NCBI GenBank assembly: GCA_001804125.1
Contig: MHFI01000064.1
Location: 13,020-57,913 of the forward strand
DNA length: 44,894 nucleotides
From: Omnitrophica bacterium RIFCSPHIGHO2_02_FULL_51_18
GTDB taxonomy: Bacteria > Omnitrophota > Gorgyraeia > 2-02-FULL-51-18
Direction of reading: 5' to 3'
The notes under the pieces are model-generated. The model was not told the DNA's origin, did not search any database, and worked only from the letters and a program-made list of their open reading frames with translations. The position numbers were made by a program, and so were the translations under genes. How positions within the stretch are numbered: position 1 is the stretch's first letter; each line of letters begins with the position of its first letter. Below, piece after piece: positions 26,929 to 36,419 of this stretch.

Positions 26929-28340
26929 TTATTCCCGGTTTTTTAAGCCATCGCATCCGACAGCTCCCGAACAGTCCGGGCGTCTATCTTTTTAAGGACA
27001 GGGACTCCAAACCCGTCTACATCGGCAAGGCGCTTTCCATCCGCAAAAGGGTGCTGTCGCATTTCAGATGTTTTGGGGAGCATTTTTCAAAAGAAGGGAA
27101 AATGCTCTTCGAAGTGCGGCGAATCGATTTTATTGAAACACCCACCGAAGCAGATGCGCTGCTTCTCGAAGCAAGCCTCGTCAAGGAAAACCAGCCTAAA
27201 TTCAACCAGGAATTGAAGGACGATAAAAGCTACCCGTATCTCAAGATCACGAGCGAAGCATTCCCGCGGCTCCTGGTGGTGCGGGGGCGAAAGGCGGACG
27301 GGGGGAAATACTTTGGCCCTTATACGAGCGGCAGGCTTCTGAATCAGGCCGTGAGGATGCTGAGGCGCCTTTTTCCGATGCGCACCTGCCATCCGATCCC
27401 GGACAAAGTGTGTCTCATGTACCACATTGGCCAGTGCAAGGGGCCCTGCGTGGGTGAAATTGACAAGGAAAAATACGGTGAAATTGTCAAAGAGCTCGGG
27501 CTTTTTCTCGAAGGGCATCGCGCGGCGCTGGTGCGCGGGCTCACCCGGCGCATGAAGGAGTATTCGGCCGGACGGCAGTATGAAAAGGCCAAAAGTGTTT
27601 ACGAGCAGATCCGCGCGCTTTCTTCACTGCCGCAGGCGGATGTTTTGAAAAAACGGACAAGTCAGGTGCTTGCGGCCCTGAAAGACGCGTTTTCACTGCC
27701 GAAGGAGCCCGAACGGATGGAGGGGTTTGACATTTCGAATATTACCGGACGCGAGCCGGTGGGATCGATGGTCGTGTTTCTGAACGGCAGACCCGCGCGT
27801 TCCGAGTACCGCCGTTTTAGGATTAAAACCGTGAAGGGTATCAACGACTACGACATGATGCGGGAGGTCATACGCCGCCGCTTTACGCGCTTTCTGGAGG
27901 AGAAGCAGGTGCCGCCGGATTTAGTGGTGATTGATGGGGGGAAAGGGCATCTGTCGGCTGCGGGGGATGAACTGAGGAAGCTCGGGCTTGGGAAGATCCC
28001 GATGATCTCGATCGCGAAACAACATGAGCATCTTTTCGAGCTCGGCCGTGAGGCCGCGCGCATTTATCCGCAGAATTCGCCGCTTTTGCAGATGATTCAA
28101 CATCTGCGGGACGAGGCGCACCGCTTTGCGATCACGCTTCACAGGCGGCTTCACCGCAAAGAGGCGCTGGTGTCGCGATTGGACGAGATTCCGGGCGTAG
28201 GGCCGAAGACCAAGGAGAGGCTCCTCAAAAAATTCGGCACTATTTCCGCGATCCGGAACGCTTCCGAAGCGAAGATTATTGAAAAATGTTCAGTGACCGC
28301 CAAAGCGGCGAAGAAGATCCTGGAGACGTTGAGCGTGTAA
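26907..28340 (+). CDS. uvrC: Excinuclease ABC subunit C
   Basis: LPNSPGVYLFKDRDSKPVYIGKALSIRKRVLSHF (GIY-YIG); FDISNITGREPVGSMVVF; C-terminal HhH. Confidence 0.95.
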   Translation: MSFRKGGVIPGFLSHRIRQLPNSPGVYLFKDRDSKPVYIGKALSIRKRVLSHFRCFGEHFSKEGKMLFEVRRIDFIETPTEADALLLEASLVKENQPKFNQELKDDKSYPYLKITSEAFPRLLVVRGRKADGGKYFGPYTSGRLLNQAVRMLRRLFPMRTCHPIPDKVCLMYHIGQCKGPCVGEIDKEKYGEIVKELGLFLEGHRAALVRGLTRRMKEYSAGRQYEKAKSVYEQIRALSSLPQADVLKKRTSQVLAALKDAFSLPKEPERMEGFDISNITGREPVGSMVVFLNGRPARSEYRRFRIKTVKGINDYDMMREVIRRRFTRFLEEKQVPPDLVVIDGGKGHLSAAGDELRKLGLGKIPMISIAKQHEHLFELGREAARIYPQNSPLLQMIQHLRDEAHRFAITLHRRLHRKEALVSRLDEIPGVGPKTKERLLKKFGTISAIRNASEAKIIEKCSVTAKAAKKILETLSV

Positions 28341-28403
28341 GGCGGGTTATTTCTTTTTGGGTTTCTGCATGGTGTAGGCGGTGCTCTTTCGTAGACTTCG
28401 GAA

Positions 28404-28958
28404 ATTGATATTTCGGAGCCCGTCCGGCAGAGTTTGGCCGGAGCGTTGTCGTGGATGCGCACGTTTGGGGACTGTATTAAGATCGTTCCCGCAGAAAATT
28501 ATCATCTGACGTTGAAATTTTTGGGAGCGATCGGTGTGGAGCGGATCTCCGGCATTCAGACTGCTCTCGAGGCGGCAGCCCAAAATGTTTCCGCCTGCGA
28601 TCTGCGCTTGGACGGTTGGGGTGTGTTTCCTCCAAGAGGCGCTCCGAAAGTGTTTTGGATCGGGGTTGAACCCCGAGAGGTGCTTGTGCCGATCTTTGAG
28701 CGATGCGAAGCGGCGCTTGAAAACTTGGGTTTTGCGCGCGAAACTAGAGATTTTCAGAGCCATGTAACTCTGGTGCGAACGGATAAAGCAAAGGCTCCCG
28801 CCGATCTTCTTGAACGATGGAAAAAGCTTAGCTCGTTATCGGGGCCCGTCGCTTTTTGCGCGGATAAGATCACGCTCTATGAAAGTATCCTGGGCGGCAA
28901 AGCATCTGTTTATCGCCCGCTGGGACATTTTAAGTTTTGTACATACTACAGTAAGTGA
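28404..28958 (+). CDS. thpR: RNA 2',3'-cyclic phosphodiesterase (2'-5' RNA ligase family), N-terminus unclear
   Basis: Two HxT motifs: NYHLTLKFLG and SHVTLVR; homologous frame extends upstream of 28434 as EIDISEPVRQSLAGALSWM but lacks a canonical start. Confidence 0.7.
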   Translation: MDISEPVRQSLAGALSWMRTFGDCIKIVPAENYHLTLKFLGAIGVERISGIQTALEAAAQNVSACDLRLDGWGVFPPRGAPKVFWIGVEPREVLVPIFERCEAALENLGFARETRDFQSHVTLVRTDKAKAPADLLERWKKLSSLSGPVAFCADKITLYESILGGKASVYRPLGHFKFCTYYSK

Positions 28959-29004
28959 ACTGTCCCAGTTTTCCCCAGTTTTCCAGTTCTACGAAGGATA
29001 AGGG

Positions 29005-29670
29005 ATGCGATACGTAACCTCTGAAACGATGCGTTGTTTGGATGAGCGGGCGATCAAAAAATACGGCATTCCCTCGATACTCTTAATGGAAAACGCAGGT
29101 TCAGCCTGCGCGCGCGAAGCGCGGAAATTTCAACTGAGAAATGTTCTTGTTCTTTCAGGAAAAGGAAACAACGGCGGCGACGGTTTTGTCGCGGCCAGGC
29201 ACCTGCACAGCCAAGGCATTTCTGTCTCCGTCTTCTTCTTTCAGCATCCGAACAAGATGAAAGCCGATCCTCGAGTGAATTTTAAGATTCTGAAGAATAT
29301 AGGCCTAAGACCCGTGGACTGCTCGCGGAGCGTGAACTGGGATCTTTTGCGGACGCAATTACGCCGTTCGGACCTTGTCATCGACGCGCTGTTTGGGACG
29401 GGGTTATCCAAGCCTGTAGACGGCCCGATCAGCGAAGTGATCGAGCTTGTCAACGCTTCAAAAAAACGCGTCTTAAGCGTAGATATTCCTTCAGGTCTCA
29501 ATGCGGACACAGGCGAAGTAATGGGTGCCGCTATAAAGGCCGGCGTAACTGTCACGCTGGGTTTGCCAAAAAAGGGGTTTTTAGCCGAATGCGCGAAGCC
29601 GTATCTGGGCAGGGTGGTTGTGGCGGATATTTCTCATCCTTGCCTCTCCGCCCGGACAGCGCTACACTAA
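29005..29670 (+). CDS. nnrE: NAD(P)H-hydrate epimerase (YjeF N-terminal domain)
   Basis: MRYVTSETMRCLDERAIKKYGIPSILLMENAG; VLSGKGNNGGDGFVAARHL; IDALFGTGLSKPVDG; VDIPSGLNADTG. Confidence 0.9.
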   Translation: MRYVTSETMRCLDERAIKKYGIPSILLMENAGSACAREARKFQLRNVLVLSGKGNNGGDGFVAARHLHSQGISVSVFFFQHPNKMKADPRVNFKILKNIGLRPVDCSRSVNWDLLRTQLRRSDLVIDALFGTGLSKPVDGPISEVIELVNASKKRVLSVDIPSGLNADTGEVMGAAIKAGVTVTLGLPKKGFLAECAKPYLGRVVVADISHPCLSARTALH

Positions 29671-29735
29671 TCCGGGTCTTTGTAAGAGGAGAAGACGAGC
29701 AAAGAGTGTATCAAAACTAACCCATGGAGATGAAA

Positions 29736-30116
29736 ATGAAGAAATCGCTTATTTTAGGATGGATAGTCGCTGTTGGCGCGGTATTTACGTTTGTTGGCGG
29801 CGCGATTGCCGAGGAAATGTATCCGGACCAGTATGTTGCGGGGCCAACCATTTACTCAAAGAAGTTTGAAAACGAACGCACTCGTGTGTCGGAGATCAAG
29901 TTTAATCCCGGTGAACAGATCGCGATGCACACTCATGCCTATGATCACTTCGTGTATATTTTAGACGCGGGGCAGTTGACGTTAAGCACTCCGGACGGCA
30001 AAACAAACGTTGTAGACGGAACGGTCGGCCAGATTATGTGGATCCCTAAAGAAACCCACGCGGCTCAGAATACCGGCACGAGCGTGTTCCGCGCGCTTGT
30101 CGTGGAGTTTAAGTAA
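29736..30116 (+). CDS. Secreted cupin-domain protein
   Basis: Signal peptide then SEIKFNPGEQIAMHTHAYDHFVYILDAGQLTLSTPDGK...GQIMWIPKETHAAQNTG; ATG 29736 or 29724. Confidence 0.75.
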   Translation: MKKSLILGWIVAVGAVFTFVGGAIAEEMYPDQYVAGPTIYSKKFENERTRVSEIKFNPGEQIAMHTHAYDHFVYILDAGQLTLSTPDGKTNVVDGTVGQIMWIPKETHAAQNTGTSVFRALVVEFK

Positions 30117-30140
30117 AAAAACTCGGAGGTAAATAATGCC

Positions 30141-30374
30141 ATGAACCAAAATCGTATGGAACCTCAAGAGCCTCAAAATTGCTGGGAGTTTATGAATTGT
30201 CTTCATGCGGTAAAACATATGTGTCCCGCCTATGAACATAATATGGGCAGAGACTGTTGGATGGTTGCAATTAGCTATGCAGATAAAGGGTGTCCGCAAA
30301 CCAAAGATGAAGGCCTGGACTATTGTACGAACAAATGCCTTTGGTATAAAAAGTTAAATCCTCAAACGGCTTGA
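30141..30374 (+). CDS. Small cysteine-rich two-CW domain-like protein
   Basis: NCWEFMNC...CPAYEHNMGRDCWMVA...GCPQ...CTNKCLWYK. Confidence 0.6.
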   Translation: MNQNRMEPQEPQNCWEFMNCLHAVKHMCPAYEHNMGRDCWMVAISYADKGCPQTKDEGLDYCTNKCLWYKKLNPQTA

Positions 30375-30435
30375 TGTAAACTTAGACCGAGTGTCCATTA
30401 AATCGGGGGAAGTCCACATCCGACGGGGAGAGGTT

Positions 30436-30894
30436 ATGAAAAAACGGTTGAAGTCCAAAAATAAGGCAGGCGCTGCCCCGAAGGTCGATCCCTATTTAGA
30501 AGGGTTGATGGCTAAATTACTCGAGCGTCTCGTCGGTGTAGAAAAGAAGCTGGATACGGTGATCGCCCAGACCGCGGGGGAGCCGTTCCGGAGCCCCGAA
30601 GCCAAACAGCCTCCGCGCAAAGACAGGACTTTGTACGAAGCGATATGCGCGGATTGTCATAAAGTGTGTGAGGTTCCTTTCCGGCCGTCCGAAGACCGTC
30701 CGGTCTATTGCAAACAATGCTTCGCGAAACGCAAATCCGGCGGCTCGGGCATGCCGGTGCTGACTCCGGTGGTTTTGCCCCCGAAGCCCATCAGCAAGCT
30801 CGGGTCTGCCTACCTACCGCCTCCGCCGCCTCAAGCCCCGGCCAAAAAAACAAAGAAGTCTCAAGCCTCAAAAAAGGCGAAGAAGAAAAAATAA
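30436..30894 (+). CDS. Zinc-ribbon protein with Pro/Lys-rich tail
   Basis: YEAICADCHKVCEVPFRPSEDRPVYCKQCFAKR (CxxC...CxxC) and basic C-terminal tail KKTKKSQASKKAKKKK; ATG 30436. Confidence 0.6.
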   Translation: MKKRLKSKNKAGAAPKVDPYLEGLMAKLLERLVGVEKKLDTVIAQTAGEPFRSPEAKQPPRKDRTLYEAICADCHKVCEVPFRPSEDRPVYCKQCFAKRKSGGSGMPVLTPVVLPPKPISKLGSAYLPPPPPQAPAKKTKKSQASKKAKKKK

Positions 30895-30925
30895 TTCGAG
30901 ACAGCCCGGCGCCTTAGGGTAGAGA

Positions 30926-30977
30926 TTGCTTCGTCGTCGCCCGCCAAGAAACATGGCGGGCTCCTCCTCGCAATGAC
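30926..30977. repeat. REP-like palindrome (ATTGCTTCG...CGCAATGAC type)
   Basis: ATTGCTTCGTCGTCGCCCGCC-AAGAAACAT-GGCGGGCTCCTCCTCGCAAT with complementary ends. Confidence 0.65.
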
Positions 30978-31058
30978 AATGTTGGCGAAATATATGTGCC
31001 AAATCCCTCCATTAATGCTAAAATCTCCCCTTAGTTTTAGAAAACAAAAGGCAGAATA

Positions 31059-32157
31059 ATGAAAAAAGACTTAGCTGAGAAGTTACAGGGCGCCAACGAG
31101 AAATTACTCGCTCTGGGGAGGTTTCTTTGATTACGAGAAACTGGAAGCGCGCATCAAGGTTTTAGAGAACGAGACGACGGCCCCCGATTTTTGGTCCAAC
31201 CCCGACAAGAAAAATTCCGTGATGCAGGAACTGAAGAGTCTGAGAGGTCAAACGGGTGTCTACAAGGAGCTCGCGGCGGCGCAGAAGGACCTTGAAGGGT
31301 TCCTCGCGATCGTGAGCGACAACGACGAGGAGTCGCTGAAGCATCTAGAGGAAGAATTTGAAAAGCATTCGAAGAAACTGGACGAGCTCGAGTTCCAGAA
31401 GCTCTTAAGCGGCCCGAGTGACCGCAACAGTGCGATATTGAATATAAACGCCGGCGCGGGCGGCACGGAAGCGTGCGATTGGGTTTCGATGCTTTTAAGG
31501 ATGTATTCGCGCTGGGCTGAAGACCAAAAGCACAAAGTGAGTGTGATTGATGTGCTTGCCGGCGAAGAAGCAGGCATAAAGAACGTCACGATTCTGATTG
31601 AAGGCGAGTTTGCTTACGGATACCTCAAGTCCGAAAACGGCGTGCATCGCCTGGTGAGGATCTCTCCGTTTGATTCGAATAAGAGGCGCCACACCTCGTT
31701 TGCGTCGGTGGATGTGATTCCCGAAGTGGAAGATGACATCAAGATCGATGTGAAGGAGTCGGACCTGCGCGTGGACGTGTTTCGCTCCGGAGGCAAGGGC
31801 GGGCAGGGCGTCAACACGACGGACTCGGCTGTTCGCATCACGCACACTCCCTCGGGGATCGTGGTCCAGTGCCAAAATGAACGCTCCCAGCTTAAGAACA
31901 AAGCGACGGCGCTTAAAGTTTTGAAAAGCCGTCTGTATAAAATGGAAATGGGCAGAAGAAAAGATGAACAGCAGAAAAGCTACAGCGCCAAACAGGAAAT
32001 CGCGTTCGGCAGCCAGATCCGCTCGTACGTCCTGCATCCCTACAATCTTGTGAAGGACAACCGCACGGATTATGAAACTTCCAACGCCACGGCGGTCTTG
32101 GAGGGTAAAATTAATGGATTTTTGGAAGCTTATTTAAGAAAAAGGGAAAAAGAATAG
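31059..32157 (+). CDS. prfB: Peptide chain release factor 2, with +1 programmed frameshift at 31127/31128
   Basis: Frame 0: ATG 31059 ... CTG GGG AGG TTT CTT TGA (31128-31130); +1 frame continues from GAT 31129 to stop 32157. Downstream [31 protein letters not shown]. Confidence 0.95.
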
Positions 32158-32167
32158 CAGAACTTTT

Positions 32168-34750
32168 ATGATTAATTGGGCCTTAACCAAAATTTTTGGC
32201 ACGCAAAACGACCGCATGCTCAAGCGCTATACGCCGTTTGTCCAAAAAATCAATTCATTCGAAGCGCAAATTTCCTCGTTATCCGATGACCTGCTCAAGG
32301 TCAAAACTCAGGAATTCCGTGACCGCCTGAATAAAGGCCAGACGCTGAAGGACATTTTGCCGGAGGCATTTGCGGTGGTCCGCGAAACCTCGAAGCGTCT
32401 TCTCAACATGCGCCATTTCGACGTGCAGCTCGTCGGCGGCATGGTGCTGAACGACGGAAAGATTGCCGAAATGGCCACCGGCGAAGGAAAAACGCTCGTC
32501 GCGACACTGCCTGTTTATTTGAACGGCTTGACCGGCAAGGGCGTTCATGTGGTCACCGTGAACGATTATCTGGCCAAGAGAGACAGGGAGTGGATGGGGC
32601 CGATCTATGAATTTCTGGGGCTCTCCGTGGGTGTGATTCAACATGGCATCGCGCCCCAGGACCGCCAGAAAGCCTACGGCAGTGACGTGGTTTACGGCAC
32701 GAACAATGAATTTGGATTTGATTTCCTACGCGACAACATGGTGCGGCACGTGGGGTACCGCGTGCAGCGGGAGCTTTGTTATGCGATCGTGGATGAAGTC
32801 GACAGCATCCTGATCGACGAGGCCAGGACGCCGCTTATCATTTCAGGGCCCAGCGAAGAGTCGACGGACAAGTATGAAAAGATAAACCACATCATCCCGC
32901 GCATGAATAAAGAGGAAGACTATCAGATCGAGGAAAAAACACGTACGGTGGCGCTCACCGAAAAAGGCGTGAAAAAAGCCGAAGAGGCGCTCGGCGTCGA
33001 GAACCTCTACGACCCTCACCACGTGGAGCTCGTGCATCACGTGAATCAGGCGCTTCGCGCGCATACGCTTTTTAAAAAAGACGTGGATTATGTCGTGAAG
33101 GACGCCGAAGTGCTGATTGTCGATGAGTTCACGGGCCGCCTCATGCCCGGCCGCCGTTACAGCGACGGGCTCCACCAGGCGCTTGAAGCCAAGGAAGGCG
33201 TGAAGGTCGAGGAAGAAAATCAGACGCTCGCGACGGTCACGTTCCAGAATTATTTCCGCATGTACGCGAAACTGGCCGGCATGACAGGCACCGCGGCGAC
33301 GGAAGCCCAGGAGTTCCACACCATTTATAAACTGGATGTTGTCACGGTTCCCACGAATCGGCCGATGAACCGCAAGAATCACGCCGACCAGATCTATCGC
33401 ACCGAAAAAGAAAAATTTACGGCGGTCGTGAATGAAATCGTGGAGTGTCATAAGAAAGGACAACCGGTGCTCGTGGGCACGGTTTCAATCGAGAAATCCG
33501 AGCATTTAAGCTCGATGCTCCGCCGAGCCAATGTGCTCCATAACGTCCTGAACGCCAAATTCCATGAAATGGAAGCCGAAATCATCAAGCAAGCCGGCCA
33601 GCCTAATACAGTCACGATCGCGACCAACATGGCCGGCCGGGGCACGGACATCGTGCTGGGGCAGGGCGTGAGGGACGTGGGCGGACTTCATGTGGTCGGC
33701 ACCGAGCGCCATGAGGCACGGCGCATTGACAATCAGCTGCGCGGCCGCTCGGGCCGCCAGGGCGATCCGGGTTCTTCGCGTTTTTATCTTTCGCTGGAGG
33801 ACGACCTCATGCGTATTTTCGGGTCCGATAAAATTTCCGGCCTCATGCAGCGCCTCGGCATGGAGGAAGGCCAGCCGATCGAGCATCCTTTTATCACGCG
33901 TGCGATTGAAACGGCGCAGAAGCGCGTCGAAGGCCGCAATTTCGAAATCCGTAAACAGCTTTTGGAATATGACAACGTGATGAACAAGCAGCGCGAGGTG
34001 ATTTATTCAGAAAGGAAGAAAGTGCTTGAGGGCGAAAACCTCCGCGAGCATTATCTGGGCATGATCGAGGAGGTCACGGACTCCGTGGCTGCCGGCTGCG
34101 ATTTCAACGAGGACGACGCGTTTAAGGGCCTTTCGGAAGTCGTAAAAAACCTATTTCCAGTTTCTCTCGAAGGGCTTGAGGGGGAAACCGGCGATCGCCT
34201 GACGGACGCATTGATTGAGCGGGCAAAGGCGGCCTACGAAAACAAAGAAAAGGAGATCGGCGCGGATTTCATGCGGAGTCTCGAGCGCATGATTCTTATG
34301 GACGTCGTCGATTCCAAATGGAAAGAGCACCTGCGAAACATGGATAATCTAAGGGAGGGCATCGGCCTGCGCGCCTACGGCCAGAAAGACCCGCTCGTGG
34401 AGTACAAGCGCGAGGCGTTCGAGGCCTTTCAGGCAATGATCGGCATCATCAAAGAAGATTCACTGGGGTTCATCTTCAGAGTCCAGCCGGTGCCGGGCGA
34501 TAAGCTCCGCGAGCTTCCGCTCAGAAAAGCGGCGCCGATGCAGTTTTTACATCCCGAGGCGGGCTCCGCGCTAAAGCAAATGCCGCAGGCGCCCGTAACG
34601 CCTTCCGAACTTATGGAGACTGAGGAAGAAGCCGTTCCTGGCAACGGCGCAAAGCGCGCACCAATAATTCATCACGAGGCGAAGGTAGGCCGCAACGACC
34701 CGTGTCCCTGCGGCAGTGGTAAAAAATATAAGAAGTGTCATGGGCAATAA
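32168..34750 (+). CDS. secA: Preprotein translocase ATPase SecA
   Basis: [57 protein letters not shown]-terminal [19 protein letters not shown]. Confidence 0.98.
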   Translation: MINWALTKIFGTQNDRMLKRYTPFVQKINSFEAQISSLSDDLLKVKTQEFRDRLNKGQTLKDILPEAFAVVRETSKRLLNMRHFDVQLVGGMVLNDGKIAEMATGEGKTLVATLPVYLNGLTGKGVHVVTVNDYLAKRDREWMGPIYEFLGLSVGVIQHGIAPQDRQKAYGSDVVYGTNNEFGFDFLRDNMVRHVGYRVQRELCYAIVDEVDSILIDEARTPLIISGPSEESTDKYEKINHIIPRMNKEEDYQIEEKTRTVALTEKGVKKAEEALGVENLYDPHHVELVHHVNQALRAHTLFKKDVDYVVKDAEVLIVDEFTGRLMPGRRYSDGLHQALEAKEGVKVEEENQTLATVTFQNYFRMYAKLAGMTGTAATEAQEFHTIYKLDVVTVPTNRPMNRKNHADQIYRTEKEKFTAVVNEIVECHKKGQPVLVGTVSIEKSEHLSSMLRRANVLHNVLNAKFHEMEAEIIKQAGQPNTVTIATNMAGRGTDIVLGQGVRDVGGLHVVGTERHEARRIDNQLRGRSGRQGDPGSSRFYLSLEDDLMRIFGSDKISGLMQRLGMEEGQPIEHPFITRAIETAQKRVEGRNFEIRKQLLEYDNVMNKQREVIYSERKKVLEGENLREHYLGMIEEVTDSVAAGCDFNEDDAFKGLSEVVKNLFPVSLEGLEGETGDRLTDALIERAKAAYENKEKEIGADFMRSLERMILMDVVDSKWKEHLRNMDNLREGIGLRAYGQKDPLVEYKREAFEAFQAMIGIIKEDSLGFIFRVQPVPGDKLRELPLRKAAPMQFLHPEAGSALKQMPQAPVTPSELMETEEEAVPGNGAKRAPIIHHEAKVGRNDPCPCGSGKKYKKCHGQ

Positions 34751-34753
34751 GTA

Positions 34754-36331
34754 ATGCCCCACCGTCTTCGTGATTTGCTTCTGGTCATTATTTCCGCGGT
34801 GCTCCTTGTTTTGCCCTATCACTTCGACTGGGCGTGGCCGTTTGCATACGTCGCGTTCATTCCTTATTTTTTTGCGCTGAACCGTAAGTCCTCAGGCGGC
34901 GCGTTCAAGTACTCCTATCTTTTCGGCTTTCTGTTCTTCTGTTTCCTGGGTTATTGGCTTATCCATGTGAACGTGGTCGGATTCATCGCGCTGGCCGCGT
35001 ACCTGGCGCTTTATTTTGCGTTCTTTGGTTTGGTGAGCGTGCGTTTTCTTTATCCCGCCGATGAAACTGAACGGTCAGATACCCGAAAAGCCATCCCGGC
35101 TGTTTTCTTTATCGCGGCGTTTTGGGTGGTCGGAGAATATTTGAGGGGATGGATCGCGAGCGGCCTGCCGTGGGCGCTTTTATCCTACGGCCAGTGGAAG
35201 AACCTCTGGGTCATACAGATCTCAGATATCACCGGCTGCTACGGCGTTTCATTTTTCGTGATGCTCGTAAATCTTCTGATTTATAAGATTTTAAGAATGC
35301 CCAAAACAAGGCTCGCGGCCGTCGCGGCTTTAATCCTTCTGGGCAGTGTTTTGACGGTTTGCGCCTACGGCCTGATCGTCTTAAACATCAGAGATTCATT
35401 TTATAAGAGCGCTTCCGCCGAAAAAAAACAGATCCGTGTTTCTGTGGTGCAGGGCAATATTCCGCAGGACCAGAAGTGGGACCGTAAGATCAAAAATATT
35501 ATTTTTGAAAAATACAAACGGCTCACATTTATGAGCGCGACGGAAAAGCCGGATTTGATCCTCTGGCCAGAAACTTCGTTTCCGGGATATTTTGAGGATG
35601 AGCCCCTCTTGGCCGCGCAGCTTAGGAGCACGATCCGCCAGGCGCACACGGACGTACTGGTCGGCGCGCCGACGCTCGGGGACCTCGAAAGGGGCCTTCA
35701 GTTTTATAACACGGCAATTCTTTTCGGTCCCGACGGGGAGGAGAGAAAGCGCTACCACAAAGTGCACCTGGTGCCTTTCGGAGAATTTGTGCCGTTTGAG
35801 CCGGCGCTCGGCTTCCTCCGGAAATTTTTTGCGATAGGCCATTTCAGCGCGGGCAATGAAAAGACGATTTTTGAGACACAGACGCGCACTCAGAATCCCA
35901 ACCGGAAGTTTAAATTCGCCGCGCTGATCTGTTATGAGGATATTTTTCCGGGTCTGGTAAGGGAATTTTGCCTCGCCGGCGCCGACTTTTTGGTGAATGT
36001 CACCAATGATGCCTGGTTCGGGAAGACCGCGGCTCCTTACCAGCACGCGCAAGGCTCGCTTTTCCGCGCGGTTGAAAACCGGGTGCCGGTGGTCCGTGCG
36101 GCCAACACCGGCCTGTCATGCTTTATTTCGCCGGAAGGACGGATTCTCGCCTCGGTGAAGGACAATGGAAAGGAAATCTTCGTGACAGGCCATCAGGGCT
36201 ATACGCTGACCATCCGCAAAACGCCTTCATTCTACACGCGCTTCGGAGATGTGTTTGTCGCGCTCATGTTCCTCCTTTGTTTCCTGGCCTACCGCCACCG
36301 CTCCAAACACACTGCGTATTCGGAAGTTTAA
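34754..36331 (+). CDS. lnt: Apolipoprotein N-acyltransferase
   Basis: Multi-TM N-terminus; VSVVQGNIPQDQKWD; LILWPETSFP; ICYEDIFPGLVREF; NVTNDAWFGKTAAPYQH. Confidence 0.93.
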   Translation: MPHRLRDLLLVIISAVLLVLPYHFDWAWPFAYVAFIPYFFALNRKSSGGAFKYSYLFGFLFFCFLGYWLIHVNVVGFIALAAYLALYFAFFGLVSVRFLYPADETERSDTRKAIPAVFFIAAFWVVGEYLRGWIASGLPWALLSYGQWKNLWVIQISDITGCYGVSFFVMLVNLLIYKILRMPKTRLAAVAALILLGSVLTVCAYGLIVLNIRDSFYKSASAEKKQIRVSVVQGNIPQDQKWDRKIKNIIFEKYKRLTFMSATEKPDLILWPETSFPGYFEDEPLLAAQLRSTIRQAHTDVLVGAPTLGDLERGLQFYNTAILFGPDGEERKRYHKVHLVPFGEFVPFEPALGFLRKFFAIGHFSAGNEKTIFETQTRTQNPNRKFKFAALICYEDIFPGLVREFCLAGADFLVNVTNDAWFGKTAAPYQHAQGSLFRAVENRVPVVRAANTGLSCFISPEGRILASVKDNGKEIFVTGHQGYTLTIRKTPSFYTRFGDVFVALMFLLCFLAYRHRSKHTAYSEV

Positions 36332-36348
36332 TTCGAGTTTCATATTCT

Positions 36349-36377
36349 TTGACAGCCCTATTCCGAGTGGATATAAT
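36349..36377 (+). promoter_or_regulatory. Consensus sigma70 promoter upstream of lysS
   Basis: TTGACA (36349-36354), 17-bp spacer, TATAAT (36372-36377). Confidence 0.8.
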
Positions 36378-36419
36378 GAATTTCTAACATTTTTATAAAC
36401 TTGCGAAAATAAATAGGTT

